From assembly GCA_036960175.1 (NCBI GenBank), contig JBALWH010000010.1:44651-108650 (forward strand): DNA of 64,000 bases, read 5' to 3'. The DNA is from Motiliproteus sp036960175 (GTDB taxonomy: Bacteria; Pseudomonadota; Gammaproteobacteria; Pseudomonadales; Balneatricaceae). Shown in pieces: positions 9,017-18,311 of this stretch (within the stretch, counting starts at the first letter, position 1; every line of letters begins with the position of its first letter). The position numbers were made by a program, and so were the translations under genes. A model generated the notes under the pieces. It had not been told where the DNA came from. It ran no database searches and saw only the letters and a program-made list of their open reading frames with translations.

Positions 9017-9769
9017 ATGACAGATCTGAAACCCTTTCCGAAATTGCCTCGCCATGTGGCAGTGATCATGGACGGAAACAACCGTTGGGCCAAGTCTCGG
9101 CGGTTGCCCAGTCTCGCTGGTCATAAAGCCGGTGTTGATGCGGTGCGAGCGGTTGTTGATGGCTGTGCTCGCTATGGGGTGGAGTCGCTGACTCTGTTCG
9201 CTTTTAGTAGTGAGAACTGGCGTCGTCCTGAATTGGAAGTAAAGGGTTTGATGGAGTTGTTTATGCTGGCCTTGCAGCGCGAGGTTAAAAAACTCCATAA
9301 GCATAATATCCGGTTGAAGGTGATTGGCGACAAGAGTCGTTTTAGCGCTGGTCTGCAGAAAAAAATAGCAGGTGCTGAGCAGATGACGGCTGGCAATACT
9401 GGATTGACATTGAATGTCGCTGCTAACTATGGCGGCCAATGGGATATCGTCCAGGCCGCTCGAAAATTGGCATCTCAGGTGAAAAGCGGTGAGATTGACG
9501 TCGAGATGATCGATGAGGCAGTTTTTGAAGACCAGTTATCACTGGCTGGTCAGCCCCCAGCAGATCTTTGTATTCGTACGGGTGGCGAGCAGCGGATTAG
9601 TAATTTTTTACTGTGGCACTTTGCCTACGCGGAATTCTATTTTTCTTCTAAATATTGGCCTGATTTCAGGCTAGACGAGCTCGAGGATGCTTTTGATGCA
9701 TTCTCCGGTCGTGAGCGTCGTTTCGGTAAAACCAGTGAGCAGGTCGAAGCTGAGGAACCTGATGCTTAA
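9017..9769 (+). CDS. uppS: Undecaprenyl diphosphate synthase (cis-prenyltransferase)
   Basis: A 250-residue enzyme that adds isopentenyl units in cis to farnesyl diphosphate to make the C55 carrier of cell-wall synthesis. The catalytic Asp19 lies in HVAVIMDGNNRWAK; SLTLFAFSSENWRRP and the C-terminal RTGGEQRISNFLLW motif are also present. It overlaps cdsA by 8 bases. Its substrate needs IPP, yet the MEP gene dxr normally found two genes downstream is absent here (see findings). Confidence 0.97.
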   Translation: MTDLKPFPKLPRHVAVIMDGNNRWAKSRRLPSLAGHKAGVDAVRAVVDGCARYGVESLTLFAFSSENWRRPELEVKGLMELFMLALQREVKKLHKHNIRLKVIGDKSRFSAGLQKKIAGAEQMTAGNTGLTLNVAANYGGQWDIVQAARKLASQVKSGEIDVEMIDEAVFEDQLSLAGQPPADLCIRTGGEQRISNFLLWHFAYAEFYFSSKYWPDFRLDELEDAFDAFSGRERRFGKTSEQVEAEEPDA

Positions 9770-10574
9770 GCAACGAATCTTGACCGCTCTGGTATTGGCG
9801 CCTTTGGTGTTAGCCGGTGTTTTTTTATTGCCGCTGCAATATTTTCAGTGGTTTGTTGCCTTGGTGGTGCTGTTAGGTGCATGGGAATGGGCAAACCTAT
9901 CTGATTACAGCTCTCCGGTTCAGCGCTGGGGTTACGCCTTGGTTATCACCGCTTTTCTGCCTGTAGTCGTTATTCTTTCGGTGTCCTCGCAGCTATTGTT
10001 GGTTCTGGCAGTGGTTTTTTGGTTGCTGGTTGTTTATTGGGTTAAAAGCTATCCCAGTACCAGTGGTCAGTGGGGTGGTCGAGTCTCTCGGGCATTGATG
10101 GGCGTGCTGGTGTTAATTCCAACCTGGCAGGGATTGGTATTGTTGAAATCGATGGCGCCCAGCGGTGGCCTGATTCTGCTGTTGATGTTACTAGTCTGGG
10201 GTGCTGATATAGGTGCTTATTTTGCGGGTAGAGCCTGGGGGCGGGTTAAGCTGGCTCCTGCGGTCAGTCCGGGTAAAACCATGGCGGGTTTCTATGGGGG
10301 GCTTGCTAGTAGTCTGATTATTGCATTACTGGCGGCAGTTTATCTTGGCCTTAGTGGGACGAACCTTTTGTTGCTGATGGGGCTCTGTCTGGTGACAGCG
10401 CTGGCATCAGTGTTGGGTGATTTACTCGAAAGTATGGTGAAGCGCCATCGGGGCATCAAGGACAGCAGTCAATTGTTGCCTGGGCATGGTGGTATCATGG
10501 ACCGAATAGATAGTCTGACAGCGGCGACTCCAGTGTTTGCGCTTGGAACCTCCTTGCTCGGCTTGGGTCTGTAG
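9762..10574 (+). CDS. cdsA: Phosphatidate cytidylyltransferase (CDP-diglyceride synthase)
   Basis: A 270-residue integral membrane enzyme with about eight hydrophobic segments that makes CDP-diacylglycerol from CTP and phosphatidate. The C-terminal CDS signature spans DLLESMVKRHRGIKDSS and LLPGHGGIMDRIDSL. The start ATG at 9762 overlaps uppS by 8 bases and gives the expected MLKQRILTAL N-terminus; an upstream frame from 9687 is not credible. In most gammaproteobacteria dxr follows; here rseP starts after only 28 bases. Confidence 0.95.
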   Translation: MLKQRILTALVLAPLVLAGVFLLPLQYFQWFVALVVLLGAWEWANLSDYSSPVQRWGYALVITAFLPVVVILSVSSQLLLVLAVVFWLLVVYWVKSYPSTSGQWGGRVSRALMGVLVLIPTWQGLVLLKSMAPSGGLILLLMLLVWGADIGAYFAGRAWGRVKLAPAVSPGKTMAGFYGGLASSLIIALLAAVYLGLSGTNLLLLMGLCLVTALASVLGDLLESMVKRHRGIKDSSQLLPGHGGIMDRIDSLTAATPVFALGTSLLGLGL

Positions 10575-10602
10575 TAACGATTTAATTGCGGGTTTATCAC
10601 TG

Positions 10603-11955
10603 ATGGATATTCTGCAGACCATTCTGGCTGCGATTGTCACCCTTGGCATTCTGGTTACTGTTCATGAATATGGCCACTTTTGGGTTGCCAGGCGTTGCAA
10701 TGTGCGGGTGTTACGTTTTTCCATTGGTTTTGGTCGTGCGCTCTATCGCTGGCATGATAGCAAGGGCACCGAATATGTTATTGCGGCAATCCCTCTTGGC
10801 GGTTACGTCAAAATGCTTGATGAGCGGGAGGGGGATGTACCTGATTCCTTGCTTGATCAGACATTTAATCGCAAATCGGTTGCCCAGCGAATAGCGATTG
10901 TTATAGCCGGTCCGTTGGTCAACCTTATCTTCGCGGTCTTTGCGTATTGGGCCATGTTCATTGCGGGTATTAGTACTGTGGCGCCGGTCGTCGGTGCGGT
11001 TGAGGAAGCGTCTGTTGCTGCCGTTGCGGGGCTTGCTGTCAATGAAGAGATCGTTGCCGTCGATGGCTACCCTACGCGGAGCTGGGAGGATGTTAGTCTT
11101 CGCCTAGCGGCTAGAATCGGAGAGACTGGGCGTGTGTTGGTGGATACTCGTGCTTTGGGTGACGATTCTGCTCATTCGTATGCGTTGAATATTGAACGCT
11201 GGGATCTCGATGCAGAAAAAGGTCCGCTGGGCAGTCTGGGGATTAAGCGATTTAGGCCGCATTTTCCAGCTCGTATTGGTCAGTTGGTTGAAGGTGCTGA
11301 GGCAAAGAGCTCTGGGTTGCAAGTTGGTGATTTAATTTTACAGATGGATGGGGTGCCGATCATAGATTGGCTCGATCTAGTTAAGCGCATTCAGAGTAGC
11401 CCGGGAAGGGAGGTTGTCTTTAGTGTGCGGCGTGATTCGTTGGATATGCAGTTAAAGTTAACGCCAGCCGCTAAAACTGCCGATGATGGACGCTCTTACG
11501 GTTATATAGGCGCGGGAGTCGAGCCGGTTTCCTGGCCGCAAGAAATGCTGCGTGAGATCCGCTATGGCCCCTTAGAAGCGGTCCCGGTTGCCTTCGCAAA
11601 AACCTACCAGATGATGGCTTTGACGCTGGAATCTATAGGTAAGATGATTAAAGGCGCTATTTCGGTAAAAAACTTGAGTGGGCCTATAACCATTGCTAAA
11701 GTGGCGGGGGCTTCGGCAGAGTCCGGTTTGGAGAGTTTTTTGAACTTTCTTGCCTACTTAAGCATAAGTCTAGGAATCTTGAATTTGCTTCCTATTCCGA
11801 TGTTGGATGGGGGGCATTTGCTTTATTACGTAATAGAAGCGGTGCGTGGTCGTCCGGTCCCTGAACGAATTCAGATTATGGGGCTGAAGATAGGAATGGC
11901 GCTGCTGATGGCTTTGATGGTTCTAGCTTTTTATAACGATCTGGCGCGTCTCTAA
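10603..11955 (+). CDS. rseP: Intramembrane site-2 zinc metalloprotease RseP
   Basis: A 450-residue inner-membrane protease. The zinc motif HEYGH is at residues 21-25 in the first membrane helix and the third ligand in the LNLLPIPMLDGGHLLYY motif near the C-terminus. Two periplasmic PDZ domains lie between, the second marked by VEGAEAKSSGLQVGDLILQMDG. RseP cleaves the anti-sigma factor RseA after DegS, releasing sigma-E, and trims signal peptides. The start ATG at 10603 gives the expected MDILQT N-terminus. It leads the envelope block bamA-skp-lpx. Confidence 0.96.
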   Translation: MDILQTILAAIVTLGILVTVHEYGHFWVARRCNVRVLRFSIGFGRALYRWHDSKGTEYVIAAIPLGGYVKMLDEREGDVPDSLLDQTFNRKSVAQRIAIVIAGPLVNLIFAVFAYWAMFIAGISTVAPVVGAVEEASVAAVAGLAVNEEIVAVDGYPTRSWEDVSLRLAARIGETGRVLVDTRALGDDSAHSYALNIERWDLDAEKGPLGSLGIKRFRPHFPARIGQLVEGAEAKSSGLQVGDLILQMDGVPIIDWLDLVKRIQSSPGREVVFSVRRDSLDMQLKLTPAAKTADDGRSYGYIGAGVEPVSWPQEMLREIRYGPLEAVPVAFAKTYQMMALTLESIGKMIKGAISVKNLSGPITIAKVAGASAESGLESFLNFLAYLSISLGILNLLPIPMLDGGHLLYYVIEAVRGRPVPERIQIMGLKIGMALLMALMVLAFYNDLARL

Positions 11956-12004
11956 TGTCATGCGTGACTTCAATGGTGTATTTGGAACAGGTTTGTAACG
12001 CTGC

Positions 12005-14314
12005 ATGAGACGTAAACTAGCACTACTGTTAATCAGTCTTCTTTTCCCGGTGGCTCTGTGGGCCGATAGTTTTACCGTCTCGGATATCCGCGTCGATGGT
12101 CTTCAACGTCTGGATCTTGGCACGGTTTTTCGGGCGCTTCCCGTCGATGTCGGCGATCAGGTTGATGAATTTCGACTAGCGGATGCTTCGCGAAAACTTT
12201 TTGCCACCGGTTATTTTAATGATGTGCGCCTGCTACGTGATGGTGGAACTCTGATCATCAGGGTTAAGGAGCGGCCCTCATTAAGTAAAATTACCATTAA
12301 GGGTAACAAGGTTCTGGAAACAGAGCCGTTACTGGAAGGACTAAAAGGACTTGGCCTGCAGGAAGGTGAGGTGTTTCAGCGCGCAACCCTAGAGCGGATT
12401 CGCTTAGAGCTTGCTAGGCTTTATGCTGCCCAGGGGCGCTACGGTGCTTGGATCGACGCTAGTGTTGAAGAGTTGCCCGAGAATCGGGTCGGCTTGACCA
12501 TTGACGTTAAGGAAGGTGAAGCGGCGACAATTCAACATATTAATATTGTCGGTAACGAGGTTTATACCGATAAAGAGCTGACTCTTGAGTTCGAATTAAG
12601 TAAGCCGGGTCTAGTGCCGTTCTTCTCCAGCGATGGTAAATATGCCCGGGAGAAACTCAGCGGTGACCTAGAGCGTCTGCGCACCTTTTATCTGAACCGG
12701 GGTTTTATCAATTTTAATATTGAGTCTACCCAAGTTTCGCTGACCTCTGATCGCAAGCATGTCTATGTCACCATCAATGTCAGTGAGGGCGAGCTTTACT
12801 ATTTTGGTGGTTTTGAGTTCGCTGGCAATTTGGCAGTGGATGAAGATGAGCTTCGCGAATTGGTTAGCTTCGAGGAAGGAGAAGTGTTCTCCCGTAAGGC
12901 GATGGTGGACACCTCCGAGAAAATTTCCAACCGCCTGGGCGCTGAAGGATATGTTCAGGCTAACGTAAATCCCAATCCTGTGGTGGATGACAAAAATAAT
13001 CGTATCGATATTAAGTTCTTTGTCGATCCCGGACGTCGTATGTATGTACGCCGCGTTAACTTTCGGGGCAATACCACCAGTGCTGACGAAGTGTTGAGAC
13101 GCGAGATGCGACAGATGGAGGCTGGTTACGCCAACACCAAGCATATCGAGCAATCCAAGAGTCGCTTGGAGCGGCTGGGTTATTTTACCTCGGTGAACGT
13201 GGAAACTACCCCGGTTCCCGGTACCGATGATCAGATTGATCTCGAATACAGTGTGGTAGAACAGCTGTCCGGTAATCTCAGTGCCAGTGTTGGTTTTTCT
13301 CAGAGTGCCGGTCTGTTGTTGGCCTTAAGGGTCGCTCAGGACAATTTCCTAGGTACCGGTAAACATGTCTCCTTTGGTATTAATAACAGTGAGACCGACA
13401 CCGAATACAGCTTTAGTTTTACCGATCCCTATTACACGGTGGATGGCGTTAGTCGTGGTTTCAGTTTGTTCTTCCGCCAAGAAGACAGGGATGAAGACGA
13501 CGTGAGTAACTACTCGACCGATGCCTTTGGTGGCAGTATCAATTTCGGTTATCCCATTGATGAGTTTCAGCGCCTGAGGTTTTCTGTTGGCTATGAGAAT
13601 ATAGACGTCACATTAGGTCCGGATGTGCCTGATGAGATTACTAGCTTTATTGCGGCAGAGGGTGACAATTACAATGTTTTCAAATTCACCCTGGGTTGGA
13701 CTGAAAATAAATTGAATAAAGGTATTTTGGCTACTGAAGGTTATTCTCAAGCTGTTACTCTTGAAACAGGGGTTCCGGGTGGAGATCTAACTTACTACAC
13801 TCTGAAATATCGTGGTGAGCGCTATTTTCCTATTGCCGGTGGCTGGATCGCTAATTTTAGAACGGAGCTGGGCTATGGTGACAGTTATGGTGATACCAGT
13901 GAATTGCCGTTTCTAAAGCACTTCTTTAGTGGTGGTTTCTCCTCAGTACGGGGTTTTAAGAATAATACCCTGGGGCCTAGAGCGAATAATGTTGATGAAG
14001 ATCCTCTTGGTGGTAACGTGTTGGTCGAAGGCTCTGCGGAGTTGATCTTCCCGTTTCCCTTTATTGAAGATCGTAGCAAGCTGCGGTCATTGTTTTTCCT
14101 TGATGTCGGTAGTGTTTTCGATACCAGTTGTTTGAGCAGTAATCCCAATTGCAGTAGTGGTATAGATATCGCGGATTTAAGGGCTTCTGTGGGTATTGGC
14201 GTTTCATGGATCACCTTTGTTGGTCCATTGTCGTTCTCAATAGCATCTCCTGTTGTGGAAAAAACAGGGGATGAAACAGAGACTTTCCAGTTTGCGCTGG
14301 GTCAGACTTTCTAA
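12005..14314 (+). CDS. bamA: Outer membrane protein assembly factor BamA
   Basis: A 769-residue Omp85 protein: a signal peptide of about 20 residues ending in ALWA, five POTRA domains to about residue 420, and a C-terminal 16-stranded barrel. The conserved VRGF motif of barrel loop 6 is visible in FSSVRGFKNNTLGPR, and the chain ends in Phe (FALGQTF) as expected of outer membrane proteins. It inserts beta-barrel proteins into the outer membrane. Two Cys (SCLSSNPNC) lie in a late surface loop and may form a disulfide. Confidence 0.97.
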   Translation: MRRKLALLLISLLFPVALWADSFTVSDIRVDGLQRLDLGTVFRALPVDVGDQVDEFRLADASRKLFATGYFNDVRLLRDGGTLIIRVKERPSLSKITIKGNKVLETEPLLEGLKGLGLQEGEVFQRATLERIRLELARLYAAQGRYGAWIDASVEELPENRVGLTIDVKEGEAATIQHINIVGNEVYTDKELTLEFELSKPGLVPFFSSDGKYAREKLSGDLERLRTFYLNRGFINFNIESTQVSLTSDRKHVYVTINVSEGELYYFGGFEFAGNLAVDEDELRELVSFEEGEVFSRKAMVDTSEKISNRLGAEGYVQANVNPNPVVDDKNNRIDIKFFVDPGRRMYVRRVNFRGNTTSADEVLRREMRQMEAGYANTKHIEQSKSRLERLGYFTSVNVETTPVPGTDDQIDLEYSVVEQLSGNLSASVGFSQSAGLLLALRVAQDNFLGTGKHVSFGINNSETDTEYSFSFTDPYYTVDGVSRGFSLFFRQEDRDEDDVSNYSTDAFGGSINFGYPIDEFQRLRFSVGYENIDVTLGPDVPDEITSFIAAEGDNYNVFKFTLGWTENKLNKGILATEGYSQAVTLETGVPGGDLTYYTLKYRGERYFPIAGGWIANFRTELGYGDSYGDTSELPFLKHFFSGGFSSVRGFKNNTLGPRANNVDEDPLGGNVLVEGSAELIFPFPFIEDRSKLRSLFFLDVGSVFDTSCLSSNPNCSSGIDIADLRASVGIGVSWITFVGPLSFSIASPVVEKTGDETETFQFALGQTF

Positions 14315-14335
14315 AATTCGGGTAAGGAGTTAAAA

Positions 14336-14830
14336 ATGAAATCGTTGAAACTGTTACTGACGCTAGTGTTGATGCTACCAATGGTGGCGACCGCAGAAAA
14401 TATTGCAGTGCTGGATGTTGAGGGAGCTATTCGCTCTTCAAAGCAGGTTCAAGTGTTGCGAGCACAGCTAACAGAGCAGTTTGCTGGGGACCAAAAGCGA
14501 TTAAAGAGTCTGGCTGACGAGGGAAATACTCTGAAGCAGAAAATGGAAAAGGAAGGTGATTTCCTTAGCGAAGACGAGCGCAAGACTTTAGTTCTGCAGA
14601 TTCAACAAAAATTCCAGGCTTTCCAGCAACTGAAAGGTGATCTGCAGAAAGAGTCACAAAAGCAGGAGCGCGCCTTTCTGGAGCAGCTACGGCCCAAGGT
14701 GGAAGAAATCCTTAAGGTTATCGTGGAAAAGAATAAAATCGACCTGATCTTTAATAAGCGTGCGTTGGTGTACACCCAGCCGCAAATGGATCTGACCGCT
14801 CAGGTTATTGAAGAACTGAACAAACAATAA
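14336..14830 (+). CDS. skp: Periplasmic chaperone Skp/OmpH
   Basis: A 164-residue secreted protein with a signal peptide (ending near VATAEN) and long, charged, coiled-coil-like helices rich in Lys, Glu and Gln, typical of the tentacled Skp trimer. It holds unfolded outer-membrane proteins in the periplasm for BamA, the preceding gene (21 bases upstream). A GTAAGGAG ribosome site precedes the start. lpxD starts 5 bases after its stop. Confidence 0.93.
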   Translation: MKSLKLLLTLVLMLPMVATAENIAVLDVEGAIRSSKQVQVLRAQLTEQFAGDQKRLKSLADEGNTLKQKMEKEGDFLSEDERKTLVLQIQQKFQAFQQLKGDLQKESQKQERAFLEQLRPKVEEILKVIVEKNKIDLIFNKRALVYTQPQMDLTAQVIEELNKQ

Positions 14831-14835
14831 TCATT

Positions 14836-15870
14836 ATGTCACCCGAATACTCCCTGGGAGACATTGCAGCTGCGCTGGGCGCGCAGTTGTCCGGAGACCC
14901 GAAGCGTAGGGTTTGCGGCATCCAGACGCTGGCTCAGGCCGGTCCCTCGGATATTGGTTTTCTAGCCAATCCTTTGTATCAGGCGGCATTAAGCGGAACC
15001 CAAGCGGCGGCCGTGATTCTTGCTGCAGACCAGCAGCAATTTTGTCCGGTTGATGCTCTGGTCATGGACAACCCGTATCTTGGTTATGCGCAGCTTAGCG
15101 GCTGGTTTGATAATAGGCCGGTGCCGTCCGCTGGGATCCATTCGACAGCGGTTGTCGGAGAAGGCGCAAGTATAGCCGTAAGCGCGGCGATCGGTGCCAA
15201 CGCAGTGGTGGAAGCCGGGGCCGTGATTGGTGAAGATGTCATCATTGGTGCTAATGCGGTTATCGGTGCTGGTAGTCGAATCGGCAAGGGCAGTCGTATA
15301 GCCGCCAATGTCACCCTTTATCACGATATTATCGTGGGAGAGCGTGTCATTATTCACAGCGGCGCAGTGATCGGTGCCGACGGTTTTGGTTTTGCTAGGA
15401 AGCAGCAGTCCTGGGTTAAAATAGCCCAATTAGGTCGAGTGCTGATCGGTAATGATGTTGAAGTGGGCGCGGGAACAACGATCGACCGTGGTGCGCTGGA
15501 AGATACGATACTGGCAGATGGCGTTAAGCTTGATAACCAGATTCAGGTTGCTCATAACGTCGAGATTGGAGAAAACACGGCAATTGCGGGTTGTGCGGCC
15601 ATTGCCGGAAGCACTAAAATAGGCCGCCGCTGTACGATAGCAGGAGCGGCTAATGTAGTTGGCCATCTTCGGTTGGCTGACGATGTTCATGTTAGTGCTG
15701 CATCGCTGGTCACTAAATCTATTGACCTTCCGGGTTTGTACTCATCTGGAACTGGGATGATGCCTCACCGGAAATGGAAGCGGAATGTTGTTCGCTTCCG
15801 GCAACTTGACCAACTAGCGGGTCGGGTGGCTGTTTTAGAAAAGCAACTGCAAGAAAAGTCGGATGATTAA
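14836..15870 (+). CDS. lpxD: UDP-3-O-(3-hydroxyacyl)glucosamine N-acyltransferase
   Basis: A 344-residue lipid A enzyme. An N-terminal uridine-binding domain (to about residue 100) is followed by a long left-handed beta-helix of hexapeptide repeats (many [IV]G.. units, residues about 105-300) and a C-terminal helix (RFRQLDQLAGRVAVLEKQL). The catalytic His lies in the QVAHNVEIG motif. It adds the third acyl chain in lipid A synthesis. It lies in the conserved skp-lpxD-fabZ-lpxA-lpxB order. Confidence 0.97.
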   Translation: MSPEYSLGDIAAALGAQLSGDPKRRVCGIQTLAQAGPSDIGFLANPLYQAALSGTQAAAVILAADQQQFCPVDALVMDNPYLGYAQLSGWFDNRPVPSAGIHSTAVVGEGASIAVSAAIGANAVVEAGAVIGEDVIIGANAVIGAGSRIGKGSRIAANVTLYHDIIVGERVIIHSGAVIGADGFGFARKQQSWVKIAQLGRVLIGNDVEVGAGTTIDRGALEDTILADGVKLDNQIQVAHNVEIGENTAIAGCAAIAGSTKIGRRCTIAGAANVVGHLRLADDVHVSAASLVTKSIDLPGLYSSGTGMMPHRKWKRNVVRFRQLDQLAGRVAVLEKQLQEKSDD

Positions 15871-15903
15871 GCGCCACACAATTAACCCAAAGGTTCGTAA
15901 TTG

Positions 15904-16344
15904 ATGATAATGGATGTTAAAGAAATAAGGGAATACTTGCCTCACCGCTATCCCTTTCTATTGGTAGACAGGGTTACGGAGCTAGAATTGGGCGAGTCTA
16001 TTGTCGCCTACAAAAACGTCACCATAAACGAGCCTTTTTTTAACGGCCACTTTCCTGATCATCCTGTTATGCCTGGTGTTTTGATCCTTGAGGCGATGGC
16101 TCAAGCTGCCGGCATCCTTGGCTTTAAGACCATGGACAAAACGCCACAGGATGGATCGATTTATTATTTTGTTGGTTCTGACAAACTACGCTTTAAGCGT
16201 CCGGTTGTCCCAGGGGATCGGTTGCAGCTGGAAGCCAAAATTATTTCTGAAAAACGCGGCATCTGGAAATTCGAGTGCAAGGCTTCTGTTGATGGCGCGC
16301 TTGCTAGCTCCGCGACTATTTTATGTGCTGATCGGAAAGTATAA
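15904..16344 (+). CDS. fabZ: 3-hydroxyacyl-[ACP] dehydratase FabZ
   Basis: A 146-residue hot-dog fold dehydratase of fatty acid elongation. The catalytic His49 is in FNGHFPDHPVMPG and Glu63 in LILEAMAQ. ATG 15904 was chosen because an AAAGG site lies 10 bases upstream; TTG 15901 and ATG 15910 are in-frame alternatives. It lies between lpxD and lpxA, which it supplies with acyl-ACP chemistry. It is distinct from the two polyene dehydratase domains later in the window. Confidence 0.96.
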   Translation: MIMDVKEIREYLPHRYPFLLVDRVTELELGESIVAYKNVTINEPFFNGHFPDHPVMPGVLILEAMAQAAGILGFKTMDKTPQDGSIYYFVGSDKLRFKRPVVPGDRLQLEAKIISEKRGIWKFECKASVDGALASSATILCADRKV

Positions 16345-16346
16345 CT

Positions 16347-17117
16347 TTGATTGATAATCGCGCTCATATTGATCCCAAAGCCCAGCTCGCTGATGATGTT
16401 GAGGTAGGGCCCTGGTCTTTGATTGGGCCGGATGTGGTGATCGAGTCAGGTACAAAAGTCCATTCTCATGTGGTTATTAAGGGGCCGACCCATATTGGCC
16501 GCAATAACCGCATCTTTCAATTTTCCAGTGTTGGTGAAGATTGCCAAGATAAGAAGTATGCCGGTGAGCTCACTCGATTAGTAATTGGCGATAACAACGT
16601 TATTCGAGAAGGCTGTACTGTGCATCGTGGCACCATACAAGACCAGAGTGTTACGACTATTGGTAACGATAACCTGTTGATGGCCTATGTGCATGTCGCC
16701 CATGACTGTGTTCTTGGCGACAATATTGTGCTGGCCAACAGTGTCGCCTTGGCGGGTCATGTCAAGGTTGGGGATTACGCTATACTGGGTGGCTCTACTG
16801 CGGTTCATCAGTTCTGTCGCGTCGGCGCCCATGTTATGTGCGGTGGTGGTACCATTTTATTGCAAGATATTCCTGCCTATATAATGGCTAACGGCAATGC
16901 AGCTAAACCCTATGGCATCAATTCTGAAGGACTGCGCAGGCGTGGTTTTACGCCTGAGGCGATACGTATTATCAAGCAGGCCTATAAAGTCATTTATCGC
17001 CAAGGCCTGAAGCTTGATAAAGCGTTGCCGAAACTTCAGCAGCTTGCTCTGCAATGCCCTGAAGTACAGCTGCTGATCGACGATTTGCAAGCATCTAGCC
17101 GCGGAATTATTCGCTAA
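16347..17117 (+). CDS. lpxA: UDP-N-acetylglucosamine O-acyltransferase
   Basis: A 256-residue trimeric hexapeptide-repeat enzyme catalysing the first step of lipid A synthesis. The catalytic His lies in MAYVHVAHDCVLGDN, and the HQFCRVGAHVMCGGG segment and C-terminal helical bundle (LRRRGFTPEAIRIIKQAYK) are typical. The start is TTG at 16347, two bases after fabZ ends; the resulting MIDNRAHIDPKA N-terminus matches the family, so the rare start is credible and may reflect translational coupling. Confidence 0.96.
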   Translation: MIDNRAHIDPKAQLADDVEVGPWSLIGPDVVIESGTKVHSHVVIKGPTHIGRNNRIFQFSSVGEDCQDKKYAGELTRLVIGDNNVIREGCTVHRGTIQDQSVTTIGNDNLLMAYVHVAHDCVLGDNIVLANSVALAGHVKVGDYAILGGSTAVHQFCRVGAHVMCGGGTILLQDIPAYIMANGNAAKPYGINSEGLRRRGFTPEAIRIIKQAYKVIYRQGLKLDKALPKLQQLALQCPEVQLLIDDLQASSRGIIR

Positions 17118-17171
17118 CTCTATGACGATGGCTAAGCGGCCGTCAGCTCAATATCTGCAGCAGGAGGTTCT

Positions 17172-18311
17172 GTGCGTATAGCACTGGTTGCCGGAGAAGC
17201 ATCCGGTGATATTATCGGCGCAGGCCTAATCAAAGCCCTGAAAAACCGCCATCCCGATATCCAATTTGAAGGTATCGGCGGTCCGCTGATGATCGAACAA
17301 GGGATGGAATCCTTTTTTCCCATGGAGCGTTTGTCGGTTATGGGGCTGGTGGAGGTGTTGGGACGTTTCCGAGAGTTGCTGGGTATTCGCAATCAATTAC
17401 GTGATCGTTGGCTGGCAAATCCTCCAGATATCCTTATTGGTATCGATGCCCCTGACTTTAACTTGTCCCTAGAGCGGCAATTGAAAGAACAGGGCATTGC
17501 TACCTGTCATTACGTCAGTCCTTCGGTCTGGGCCTGGCGCGAAGGGCGGGTCAAAAAGATTGCTCGCTCTACGGATTTGATGCTTTGCCTGCTGCCCTTT
17601 GAAAAAGCTTTTTATGATCGGCATAAGGTTGATGCTCGCTTTATCGGTCACCCCTTGGCTGATGAAATTCCTCTTGAAACGGATACTGCAACTGCCCGGC
17701 AGCAGCTGGGGCTTGATCTTGATGATACCTGGGTGGCGATGTTACCCGGTAGTCGCGGAGGAGAAGTTGAACGCCTGGCGCCCTTGTTTCTTGAAGCGGC
17801 TCGCTGGTTGTTGCAGCGTCAGCCGCAACTGAATTTTTTGATACCGGCCGCTAATGATGAACGTTATCAGCAGCTGAAAGAGATGCTGGATGGTCAGCAG
17901 TTGCCGGTGCAGCTTGTCATGGGGCAGTCTCGAACAGTAATGCAGGCCAGTGATGCGGTATTGATGGCCTCAGGAACAGCATCCCTAGAAGGAATGCTGT
18001 TGAAAAAGCCGATGGTGGTTGCCTATCGCCTAGCACCCCTGACCTATGCCATTGCATCAAGGATGCTGAAAATTGCCTATATGTCCTTGCCAAACCTGTT
18101 AGCCAACGAACCCTTGGTTCCCGAGTTTTTGCAAAAAAAGGCCACGCCCGAAGCAATGGGGCAGGCGCTGTTGAAGCAGCTTACCGATGCTGGGCATCAT
18201 GATTACACGGTACAGCGCTTTACTGAGCTGCATAAAGTATTGCGCTTAGGTGCCAGTGAGCAGGCAGCCGCAGCCGTTATTGAATTGCTCGAAAAATCGA
18301 AGAGTTATTGA
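17172..18311 (+). CDS. lpxB: Lipid-A-disaccharide synthase
   Basis: A 379-residue GT-B-like glycosyltransferase (family 19) that joins UDP-diacylglucosamine and lipid X. Recognisable motifs: VAGEASGDIIGAGLI at the N-terminus, GIDAPDFNL, HYVSPSVWAWREGRVKKI and the LMASGTASLEGMLLKKPMV motif near residue 265. The start is a GTG at 17172 with a strong CAGGAGG site. Its stop overlaps the rnhB start by one base (TGATG). Confidence 0.96.
   Translation: MRIALVAGEASGDIIGAGLIKALKNRHPDIQFEGIGGPLMIEQGMESFFPMERLSVMGLVEVLGRFRELLGIRNQLRDRWLANPPDILIGIDAPDFNLSLERQLKEQGIATCHYVSPSVWAWREGRVKKIARSTDLMLCLLPFEKAFYDRHKVDARFIGHPLADEIPLETDTATARQQLGLDLDDTWVAMLPGSRGGEVERLAPLFLEAARWLLQRQPQLNFLIPAANDERYQQLKEMLDGQQLPVQLVMGQSRTVMQASDAVLMASGTASLEGMLLKKPMVVAYRLAPLTYAIASRMLKIAYMSLPNLLANEPLVPEFLQKKATPEAMGQALLKQLTDAGHHDYTVQRFTELHKVLRLGASEQAAAAVIELLEKSKSY

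Noticed and set aside
12668..13153. 161-codon reverse frame within bamA
   Set aside because: Antisense to conserved POTRA coding sequence, with no ribosome site; a shadow frame.
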